A DNA stretch of 64,000 nt, taken from NCBI RefSeq assembly GCF_025972045.1, contig NZ_JAPDHX010000002.1, positions 124,001 to 188,000 of the forward strand, read 5' to 3'. Made by a program: the position numbers and the translations under genes. This stretch comes from Micropruina sonneratiae (GTDB lineage Bacteria > Actinomycetota > Actinomycetes > Propionibacteriales > Propionibacteriaceae). Below, piece by piece: positions 50,305 through 58,803 of this stretch; positions within the stretch are counted from its first letter, which is position 1, and every line of letters begins with the position of its first letter. Below the pieces are notes generated by a model, which was given only the letters and a program-made list of their open reading frames with translations, had not been told where the DNA came from and did not search any database.

Positions 50305-51513
50305 CTAGCGACGCTTACCCCCACCGGAGGCAGCGGGCTGCACCCGGGTGGCGTCGTCGTCGGTGTCGACGGGCGGGAGCGGCGCCTCGACCGCCGTGTC
50401 GTCGAGGTCGGTGGCGGACGGCTGCTCGTCGGTGGACGCCTCCTCGGGACGCACGGCGTCGTCGGCGGCCTGCGCCACGGCCTTCACCTCGTCCTCGAGA
50501 TCATCGGGGAACTCCGCCACGCTGCCCTTGGCCAGCGAGGACAGGCTCTCCAACTGGGCGACGATGGCCTGCTTGCGCTGGTTGAGCCGCTCGGTCTCAC
50601 GCTTGAGCTTCTCGGCCCGCCCGGACGCCGCGATCTCGGCGTCAGCGACCAGCTTGGCGGCCCTGGCCCGTGCCTCGGACAGCGTCGCGCGCGCCTGGTC
50701 GTTCGCGGCCACGACGATCTGGTCGGCCTCGGCCAGGGCCTTCTGCCGCCGCTCGTCCATCAGCGCCGAATCGTTGGCGAGCTGGACGCCGAACCGCTCG
50801 GACTGCAGGCGGGCGTTGTCGGCCAGTTCGCCGAGCTGGGCGCTCACCTCGTCCTGTCGCTGCTGCAGGGCGGCGAGCGCCTCGTCATGTTCGCGGGCCA
50901 GGCTCGCGCGGACGTCGGCCGCCTCGCGCTGGGCGCTCTGCCGGATCCGTTCGGCCTCCAGCGCCGCCTGGTCGCGCAGCGCGGACGCGGTGCGCTCGGC
51001 GTCGGCCAGGACCATGGCGCGGTGGCTCTCGGCGGCCTCACGCAGGGTGCGGGCCTGCTCCTGCGCGACGGCGAGTTCGGCACTGGTCTGACCGGCCAGT
51101 TCGTCACGCAGCCGGTTCAGGTCGTCCAGGCCACTGGTGCGTGCCTTGGCGACACCCTCCTGGGCGTCGTGCTTGAGCTGCCCGGCTTCGGTGCTGGCGT
51201 CGTCGACGATGCGTTGCGCCTCGACCTGCGCGGCCTTGACCAACTCGGCGGCCTGAGCCTCGGCGGCCCGCAGCAGGTCACCGGTGTGGGTGCCCAGCCG
51301 CGAGTAGTCGGTCTCTTCGGCCTTGGTCGACAACTGGCGCTGCAGCGAGCGCACCTTGCGCTTCGCGGAACTGAGTTGCCGTTCGATGTCGCGGATGTAG
51401 GCGTCGACGGCCTGCCGTTCGTAACCGAGCATCGAATGCGGGAAGCTGCCGGCAGCACTCGCGGTCTCGTCGAACAGATCGAGGCCCACTGTCTCTTCAG
51501 GCTGTTGGCTCAC
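50305..51513 (-). CDS. Long coiled-coil, DivIVA-like protein (Scy/FilP-type)
   Basis: 402 residues. An N-terminal DivIVA-like motif (SMLGYERQAVDAYIRDIERQ) precedes some 280 residues of Ala/Glu/Gln/Arg coiled coil (REAAESHRAMVLADAERTAS; AEADQIVVAANDQARATLSE) and an acidic disordered tail. Streptomyces carries the polar-growth scaffold genes scy and filP beside the methylmalonyl-CoA epimerase gene; the same epimerase is next door here. A role in cell-pole or shape organisation is inferred from that. Confidence 0.7.
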   Translation of the reverse strand: MSQQPEETVGLDLFDETASAAGSFPHSMLGYERQAVDAYIRDIERQLSSAKRKVRSLQRQLSTKAEETDYSRLGTHTGDLLRAAEAQAAELVKAAQVEAQRIVDDASTEAGQLKHDAQEGVAKARTSGLDDLNRLRDELAGQTSAELAVAQEQARTLREAAESHRAMVLADAERTASALRDQAALEAERIRQSAQREAADVRASLAREHDEALAALQQRQDEVSAQLGELADNARLQSERFGVQLANDSALMDERRQKALAEADQIVVAANDQARATLSEARARAAKLVADAEIAASGRAEKLKRETERLNQRKQAIVAQLESLSSLAKGSVAEFPDDLEDEVKAVAQAADDAVRPEEASTDEQPSATDLDDTAVEAPLPPVDTDDDATRVQPAASGGGKRR

Positions 51514-51577
51514 CCGGGGGTCCTTTCGTAGCTGTGCCCACGATGCTACTCACTCCGGTCGTCGCAACAGCGGCGAC

Positions 51578-52012
51578 TCACCCCTTCGGCGGTTCAACCA
51601 ATTCGAGCAGCACGCCGCCGGTGTCCTTGGGGTGCGCGAAGTTGATCCGCGAGCCGGCGGTGCCGCGCTTGGGCTCCGGGTAGAGCAGCCGGACGCCCCG
51701 CTCGCGCAGGGTGGCGCACACGGCGTCCACGTCGGCGACGCGGTAGGCGAGCTGCTGCATGCCGGGGCCGTTGCGGTCGATGAACTTGGCGATCGTCGAG
51801 TTCTCGTTGAGGGGGGCCAGCAGCTGGATCTGGGCGTTCTGGGGGCCCTGGTCGCCGGTGCCGATCATCGCTTCGGCGACACCCTGCTCCTCGTTCTCCT
51901 CACGATGCAGCACCCGCCAACCCATGACTTCGGTGTGGAACTTGATCGCCTCGTCCAGGTCGGGGACGGCGAGACCAACATGGTCGATACAGATGAAGAG
52001 ATCGTCGCTCAT
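51578..52012 (-). CDS. mce: Methylmalonyl-CoA epimerase
   Basis: 144 residues, VOC fold. FICIDHVGLAVPDLDEAIKF, GWRVLHREENEEQGVAEAMI, QIQLLAPLNENSTIAKF, LRERGVRLLYPEPKRGTAGS and RINFAHPKDTGGVLLELVEP align closely with the Propionibacterium shermanii enzyme. It interconverts (R)- and (S)-methylmalonyl-CoA, linking propionyl-CoA to succinyl-CoA. Metal ligands His10 and the late Glu are kept; the third His of the P. shermanii enzyme reads Gln here (GMQQLAYRV), a change I believe also occurs in Streptomyces enzymes. Confidence 0.92.
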   Translation of the reverse strand: MSDDLFICIDHVGLAVPDLDEAIKFHTEVMGWRVLHREENEEQGVAEAMIGTGDQGPQNAQIQLLAPLNENSTIAKFIDRNGPGMQQLAYRVADVDAVCATLRERGVRLLYPEPKRGTAGSRINFAHPKDTGGVLLELVEPPKG

Positions 52013-52156
52013 GACTCAAGCGTGGCACATCCTTGAAGTCACGGTTGAGGGTTTGACAATGTGCCGGGGGGAAACGGCGTGGCGGGCGCAACGGTTCCCC
52101 AATGGCGCTCAAGATGGCACAGTACGTGTGTTGAGCCGTCTTCCCCGGAGGCTGAG

Positions 52157-52312
52157 ATGAGCAAGTGGATCAAGACCATCCTGATCGTGCTCGCGGTCGG
52201 CTTCTGCCTGTACTACCTGTTCACCCGGCCAGAGGCCGCGGCGTCCGCGGTGAAGAGCTTCTTCGGCGCCTTCGACGCCATCGGCCGGTTCTTCGTCGCG
52301 CTGTCCGAGTGA
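52157..52312 (+). CDS. 51-residue single-helix membrane protein
   Basis: MSKWIKTILIVLAVGFCLYY then LFTRPEAAASAVKSFFGAFD: one helix at residues 6-24 and an amphipathic tail. The ATG at 52157 follows CCGGAGGCTGAG. It ends 7 bases before the PH-domain gene, so both probably form one operon. No known function. Confidence 0.7.
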   Translation: MSKWIKTILIVLAVGFCLYYLFTRPEAAASAVKSFFGAFDAIGRFFVALSE

Positions 52313-52319
52313 GGCCGCG

Positions 52320-52895
52320 GTGGCCGTAGGAACGACCCCCTCGAGCGAACAGCTGAAACTGGGCTGGTCACGCTTCCTCGACCCGCACGTCGATGACCGG
52401 CTGATCCACGAAGAGGGCGAGGTCATCCTCGATGAGATCCGCCGGCACTGGGTGACCAGGCTGTGGCCGGGGACGCGGGTGCTGCTGGGGATGGCGGCGT
52501 TCGGCGTGATGCCCTGGCTGGGTCACTTCTGGTGGCTCGCGCTCGCCGCCGGCCTCGTGCTGGGGTTGAACGGATTCTGGCGCATGCACACCGAGTACAT
52601 GGATCGCTTCGTGGTCACCAACCTGCGCGTCTACCGGGTGCACGGCGTCTTCGACCAGCGCTGCGCCTCGATGCCGCTGGCCCGGGTGCTCGACATCTCG
52701 ATGCAGCGCCCGTTGTGGGGCCAGGTCTTCGGCTACGCCAACTTCGTCTTCGAGAATGCCGCCCAGGACCAGGGCCTGCGTGAGATCGACTTCGTCGGCG
52801 ACCCCGACGCGCGGTTGCACCTGTTCCAGAAGGTCGTGATCAGCGCCGGGCTGACCGGACGCGTACAGTCCTCCGACATCGCCAGCGGCGGGTAG
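52320..52895 (+). CDS. Bacterial PH-domain (bPH2) membrane protein
   Basis: 191 residues from a GTG. Two central helices (LLGMAAFGVMPWLGHFWWLA, LAAGLVLGLNGFWRMHTEYM) lead into a PH-like domain with the family motif DRFVVTNLRVYRVHGVFDQR CASMPL and VLDISMQRPLWGQVFGYANF. Members sit at the inner membrane; role unclear. It may work with the small membrane protein just upstream. Confidence 0.8.
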   Translation: MAVGTTPSSEQLKLGWSRFLDPHVDDRLIHEEGEVILDEIRRHWVTRLWPGTRVLLGMAAFGVMPWLGHFWWLALAAGLVLGLNGFWRMHTEYMDRFVVTNLRVYRVHGVFDQRCASMPLARVLDISMQRPLWGQVFGYANFVFENAAQDQGLREIDFVGDPDARLHLFQKVVISAGLTGRVQSSDIASGG

Positions 52896-52968
52896 GCCGG
52901 CACCGGCATCGCGCGCCGAGGGGCACTGTCGTCCCTTGCTCGCCACGGGATCCGCTTCGGGGGCACCT

Positions 52969-53018
52969 GAGATCCCGGCGTTCGCCGGGATGACGTGGGG
53001 GAGTCATGCCGGGATCCG
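52969..53018. repeat. ATCCCGG palindromic repeat with partial inverted copy
   Basis: GAGATCCCGGCG followed by TTCGCCGGGATGACG (52969-52995) equals the unit at 32274; a shorter inverted copy (GTCATGCCGGGATCC, ~53003-53017) follows. Lies between the convergent PH-domain and pgm genes. Confidence 0.78.
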
Positions 53019-53090
53019 GGGCCGACGACCGGCCGGGCCGCCGGGACCGTGGTCCAGGCGCACCCGACCGGTGGGTCGTGCGAGGAGTGC

Positions 53091-54722
<1,632 letters not shown>

Positions 54723-54802
54723 GTCCGCCATCATGCCAAGCCGGGACCTGCTGGGCGAGGGGTTGCCGCGGTTGGTCCATCCTGCGATTCCGCGGCCGGG
54801 GT

Positions 54803-55528
54803 TCAATCGGCGCGGGCGGCGCCGGCACCGCACAGTGCCGTGAAGCGCCGGGCGAGCGGCTGCCAGGCCGCCGCCAGCTCGGCACTCGCGCCGGCGACCT
54901 CCGCGACCAGTTCGCGGGCCGCCTCCTCGCTCTCGGGCGGCTCGAGCTCGCACCAGGTCGCGAACACCTCGTCATCCACTTCGGGATGCCACTGGACACC
55001 CCACGCCGCGGGCGCGAACCGCACCGCCTGGGGCTCGCCTCCGGGTGCCACTGCGAGCACGGTCGCGCCGGCCGGGAGGTCGGCGACGACGTCGTTGTTG
55101 GAGTGCACCCCGCGCACGGTGGGGTCTGGTGAGAACAACGGGTCGCCGTCCGCGGCGGGCGTCCAGCCGATCGGGAGCAGCCCCCGCTGCTTGCCGTTGG
55201 GATTGCGATGCACCCGTCCGCCGAGCGCGGCGGCCATCAACTGGTGTCCCAGGCACACGCCCAGGGTCGGCAGCCCGGCGTCCCTGGCGGCCACGATGAG
55301 GGTGCGCACCTCAGGCAGCCAGGGCGCCTCGGCGTCGTCGGTGGCACCCATCACCCCGCCGAGCACGACCAGTCCGTCCAGCTCGCCGGGCGAGGGCAGC
55401 CGGGCGCCGAGGTCTGGCCGGATCGTCACCATCCGGGCCCCGGCGTCGGCCAGCCAGTCACCGAACCGGGCGATCGGACACTCGGCCTGGTGCTGGATGA
55501 TCGCGATGAGCGGCGAGGCGTGGACCAC
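54803..55528 (-). CDS. Class I glutamine amidotransferase-like protein
   Basis: 241 residues from the GTG at 55528. Nucleophile elbow GVCLGHQLMAAALGG with Cys, and WGVQWHPEVDDEVF with the catalytic His. The N-terminus (LIAIIQHQAECPIARFGDWL) resembles GMP-synthase-like amidotransferases that act alone, for example gamma-glutamyl peptide or polyamine hydrolases. Partner and substrate unknown. Divergent from the thioredoxin-like gene, with starts 17 bases apart. Confidence 0.8.
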   Translation of the reverse strand: MVHASPLIAIIQHQAECPIARFGDWLADAGARMVTIRPDLGARLPSPGELDGLVVLGGVMGATDDAEAPWLPEVRTLIVAARDAGLPTLGVCLGHQLMAAALGGRVHRNPNGKQRGLLPIGWTPAADGDPLFSPDPTVRGVHSNNDVVADLPAGATVLAVAPGGEPQAVRFAPAAWGVQWHPEVDDEVFATWCELEPPESEEAARELVAEVAGASAELAAAWQPLARRFTALCGAGAARAD

Positions 55529-55545
55529 CCGCCAACTTTGACACA

Positions 55546-56445
55546 ATGGCCACCATGACCTTGCCGAAGTTCACTTCCCGCGCCATGGACCTCTCCGGGA
55601 TCGCCGCCGCCGCCAAGGCGCCGCCCGTTCCCCCCGGCGCCTCGTTCGTGATCGACGTCGACGAGCAGAACTTCGAAGCGGTGATGCAACTGTCGACGCG
55701 GCACCCCGTGGTGGTCGAGTTGTACTCGCCCCGGGCGAACGCTCAGGCCCTGTCGGACGACCTCATCGCGCTGGCGAATGCCGCCGGCGGCGCGTACCTG
55801 CTCGCTCGGGTGAACGTCGACGCGGCCGGCCAGATCGCCCAGGCGCTCGGCATCCAGGCGGTGCCGACGGTAATCGGCGTCGTCGCCGGGCAGTTGGCGC
55901 CGTTGTTCCAGGGCACCCGGTCGAAGGCCGAGGCCGAGTCGGTCATCGGCCAGTTGCTGCAGGTCGCGGCGAGCAACGGTCTGGTCGGACGGGCCGAGCC
56001 GGTCGCCGGCGGCGCGGGCGAGACCGACGAGGCCGATCCCCGCTTCGCCGCCGCCGATGCCGCACTCGAGCGGGGTGACTTCGCCGCGGCCGTGGTCGAG
56101 TACGACAAGATCCTGGCGCAGACCCCCAACGATCCCGAGGCGAAGGCCGGCCGGGCCCAGGTGGCGCTGCTGGCCCGCTCCACGGGCAGCGACCCGGCAG
56201 CCGTCCTGGCCGCGGCGCAGGCCGAGCCCGATTCGGTGGACGCCCAGCTGGCGGCGGCCGATCTGGAGGTGTTGACCGGCCAGCCCGACCAGGCGTTCGG
56301 CAGGCTGATCGCCCTGATCCGGACGTCGGCGGGCCCCGACCGCGAGACCGTGCGGGTGCGCCTGCTGGAGTTGTTCGAGGTCGTCGGCGCCGCCGAGCCC
56401 GCCGTGCTCAAGGCCCGTCGCGACCTGATGAGCGCCCTGTTCTGA
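55546..56445 (+). CDS. Cysteine-less thioredoxin-fold/TPR protein (CnoX/YbbN-like)
   Basis: 299 residues; an ATG at 55555 is an alternative. A thioredoxin fold (FVIDVDEQNFEAVMQLSTRH, VVVELYSPRANAQALSDDLI, IQAVPTVIGVVAGQ) where the CxxC is replaced by PRAN; no Cys in the whole protein. The C-terminal ~150 residues form TPR repeats (ADAALERGDFAAAVVEYDKI, then LAAADLEVLTGQPDQAFGRL). The architecture fits CnoX/YbbN co-chaperones that hand clients to GroEL or DnaK. Rv1324 has a similar position. Confidence 0.85.
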   Translation: MATMTLPKFTSRAMDLSGIAAAAKAPPVPPGASFVIDVDEQNFEAVMQLSTRHPVVVELYSPRANAQALSDDLIALANAAGGAYLLARVNVDAAGQIAQALGIQAVPTVIGVVAGQLAPLFQGTRSKAEAESVIGQLLQVAASNGLVGRAEPVAGGAGETDEADPRFAAADAALERGDFAAAVVEYDKILAQTPNDPEAKAGRAQVALLARSTGSDPAAVLAAAQAEPDSVDAQLAAADLEVLTGQPDQAFGRLIALIRTSAGPDRETVRVRLLELFEVVGAAEPAVLKARRDLMSALF

Positions 56446-56498
56446 AACTCCCGCACCCGGGCTGCCGAGCAGAACTCGCGGGACGCTAGCCTGCGGCT

Positions 56499-57896
56499 GT
56501 GAACCAGCCCTGGCCGCCGCCACAACAGCCGCTCTCCGGCGGCTGGAACCAGGGCACGGGCTGGGGCTGGCCCCAGTCGTCCTCGGCGGGGCAACGGCTC
56601 GCAGCGGGTTGGCAGCAGCAGGCGGTGGGGGGATGGCAGCAGCAGCCCGGCGGTCCGCAGCCACAGTTTCCCTCGCAGCAGGTGGGCGCGCAGCAGTCGC
56701 CCACCGGGTGGCAGCAGGCTCCGGTCGGTGGTCCGCCGTCGACCGGGTGGCAGGCGCCGCCCCCCACCCGGCAGCCGTGGGGCTACCCTCCGCCCGGGCA
56801 GGGCTTCGTCGGGCCGTACCGGTCCGGCCCGGCGTCCGGACGCGGTGGTGGCGGCTGCCTCAGGGCCGCGGTGATCTCGGCGGCGCTGGGGGTGGCGGTC
56901 CTGGTGGTGCTGCTGGCGCTGTTCGGCCTGTTCCTCAGTGCCGTCACCGGGCCCTCGACGGCGTCCACCTCGGCCACCGCCCGGGTGCCGAGCCCAGCCT
57001 CATCCCGGACGCCGACCCCCACCCCACGCGTGAGTTCGACGAGCCCCACCGCCCGCGCGACGGCGACCGCGAGCGGCACCGCCCCGACGACCCCGACGAC
57101 CACCAGCGCCGCGCCGATACCCGGCCCGAGTGGCGTGGGCAAGGCCGACAAGGACCCCTCGGCGTTGCCCGAACCGACCAGCTGGAGCCGGGCCAGCACG
57201 TGGACGAAGAACAATGCCCTCTACGGGCGCAGCGTGAAGGTGCCCACCCGTTGCGGCGTCGGCCTGATCGACCCGGCCACGATTTCGTCGTCGGCACTGA
57301 AGGCCCACCTCAACAGGCTGGCCGGGTGCCTGACGATGGTGTGGCGGCCGCAGGTGCGGGCGGCCGGCTTCACCATGCCCTATCCGCCGGTGACGGTGTA
57401 CACCGGCGACTCCACCAGTCCGTGCGGACGGATGAACGCGCACAACGCGTTCTACTGCTCGGGCTCGCAGCAGATCTACTTCGGGACGCGGTTGCACGAG
57501 ATCTTGCCCGAGCGCGACTACGCCTACGACCTGATCATGGCCCACGAGTTCGGGCACGCGGTGCAGGCGCGGACCGGCATCTTCACCTCGGCCTTCGCCT
57601 ACTACTACTCCGAGACCGGTGCGGAGCGCACCCGGATGATGCGCCGGCTGGAGCTGCAGGCCGACTGCTTCGCCGGCGCGGGGATGAACGCCCTGTCCCG
57701 CTATACCGGCTTGACCGCGTCCGACCGTGAGGGCTTCGTCGAGATCGCCCGCGCCATCGCCGACGACACCCTGACCGGCAAGGTGCTGGAGCACGGCTCG
57801 GCGAAGGCCCGGGCCCGCTGGCTGGACCGCGGCCTGGGCAGTGCCGCGCTGAAGGTCTGCAACACGTTCACGGCGTCCAACGCCACCGTGCGCTGA
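56499..57896 (+). CDS. Neutral zinc metallopeptidase (YpfJ/zincin family), membrane-anchored
   Basis: 465 residues from a GTG. An N-terminal ~115-residue tail rich in Gln, Trp, Gly and Pro (GWQQQPGGPQPQF), one helix (VISAALGVAVLVVLLALFGL), a Ser/Thr/Pro linker, then the peptidase domain: MAHEFGHAVQARTGIF (zinc site HExxH form HEFGH), LELQADCFAGAGMNALSRYT with the third ligand Glu. This is the YpfJ-type family of unknown substrate. The catalytic part lies outside the membrane. Confidence 0.85.
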   Translation: MNQPWPPPQQPLSGGWNQGTGWGWPQSSSAGQRLAAGWQQQAVGGWQQQPGGPQPQFPSQQVGAQQSPTGWQQAPVGGPPSTGWQAPPPTRQPWGYPPPGQGFVGPYRSGPASGRGGGGCLRAAVISAALGVAVLVVLLALFGLFLSAVTGPSTASTSATARVPSPASSRTPTPTPRVSSTSPTARATATASGTAPTTPTTTSAAPIPGPSGVGKADKDPSALPEPTSWSRASTWTKNNALYGRSVKVPTRCGVGLIDPATISSSALKAHLNRLAGCLTMVWRPQVRAAGFTMPYPPVTVYTGDSTSPCGRMNAHNAFYCSGSQQIYFGTRLHEILPERDYAYDLIMAHEFGHAVQARTGIFTSAFAYYYSETGAERTRMMRRLELQADCFAGAGMNALSRYTGLTASDREGFVEIARAIADDTLTGKVLEHGSAKARARWLDRGLGSAALKVCNTFTASNATVR

Positions 57897-57932
57897 CCCG
57901 GGTTGCCGCCACCGTCCGCACCGTCTCCGGCC

Positions 57933-57987
57933 CTCGCCCAACTACCGAGCGCCGCCAGGCTTCGCGAGCCCTCGGTAGTTAGGCGAG
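57933..57987. terminator. Long hairpin between convergent peptidase and Nudix genes
   Basis: CTCGCCCAACTACCGAG pairs with CTCGGTAGTTAGGCGAG with one mismatch over a 21-base loop. The Nudix stop codon (57979-57981) lies inside the right arm. It probably ends both transcripts. Confidence 0.7.
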
Positions 57988-58803
57988 TGCCGGCGGAGGG
58001 GGGACGTCGCGGCGCGGAAGCCCGCGCTCGAGGTACTGGGAGCCACCGCCGAGCCGGCAGGCCACCGCGGCCAGCATCCGGCCCCGGGCGAACGGTGCCA
58101 TCTTGTCGGCGGCCTTGTCCGGTGCCAGCCAGTGCACGGCCCGGATCTCACCGGGATCGGGCACGATCGCGTCGATCTGCTCCTGGGACAGCGCGCCGCC
58201 GTCGAAGATCAGCTCCACGGCGTCCTCCCAGCCCAGGTAGGGGGCGAGCCAGTCGACGACCAGCACCCGGCCGACGGGATGCTGCAGCGCCAACTCTTCG
58301 TCGATCTCGCGCACCGCGCCGTCCCAGGGCGACTCCAGCGGGTTCACGATCCCGCCGGGCAGCTCCCAATCGGGCTTGAACGTCGTCTCCAGCAGGCACA
58401 CCCGATCCCACGGGTCGGTGATCAGCGCGTGCGCGATCAACCTCTTGCGGGGCAGGACGGCGTTCATCACCCCGGTGAAGCCGCCCGGCCCGTACACCAG
58501 GTCATCGGCCAGCCGGGCGTAGAGCACCACGTCACCATGACTGCCGTCGGGCAGGGTGATCGCCTGCCGCCGGGTGCCCTCCAAGCGGAACCCGGCCCGG
58601 TGCAATGCGCGCCGGCCCACGGCGTCCGTGCTGGGCAATGAGACCTCGATGCGACGCAGGCCGCGGCCGATCAGCCCGTCGTCGGCCGCCAGGCTGACCG
58701 CACGGTCGACGACCTCCTGGGACGCGCGCCCCGACCATTCCAGGACGCCGACATCCCCACTCGCCTTGAGCTGGACCTGGAACTCCTCAGGCGTCGACGT
58801 CAC
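57979..58803 (-). CDS. GNAT-like plus Nudix hydrolase fusion
   Basis: 274 residues from the GTG at 58803 (17 bases inside glgB); an in-frame upstream start lies at 58824. Residues ~1-100 look like the C-terminal half of a GNAT acetyltransferase (VGRRALHRAGFRLEGTRRQA, GSHGDVVLYARL). The second part is a Nudix domain with box GIVNPLESPWDGAVREIDEEL (GX5EX7REUXEE intact). Nudix enzymes cleave nucleoside diphosphate linkages; substrate unknown. Last gene of the alpha-glucan operon by overlap, possibly only for position. Confidence 0.8.
   Translation of the reverse strand: MTSTPEEFQVQLKASGDVGVLEWSGRASQEVVDRAVSLAADDGLIGRGLRRIEVSLPSTDAVGRRALHRAGFRLEGTRRQAITLPDGSHGDVVLYARLADDLVYGPGGFTGVMNAVLPRKRLIAHALITDPWDRVCLLETTFKPDWELPGGIVNPLESPWDGAVREIDEELALQHPVGRVLVVDWLAPYLGWEDAVELIFDGGALSQEQIDAIVPDPGEIRAVHWLAPDKAADKMAPFARGRMLAAVACRLGGGSQYLERGLPRRDVPPPPALA

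Noticed and set aside
52053-52058. TTGACA box before the small membrane protein at 52157
   Set aside because: A perfect -35 but no acceptable -10 at 16-19 bases in the forward direction. In reverse it could give a TTGTCA -35 for mce with a poor AAGGAT -10. Too weak to list.
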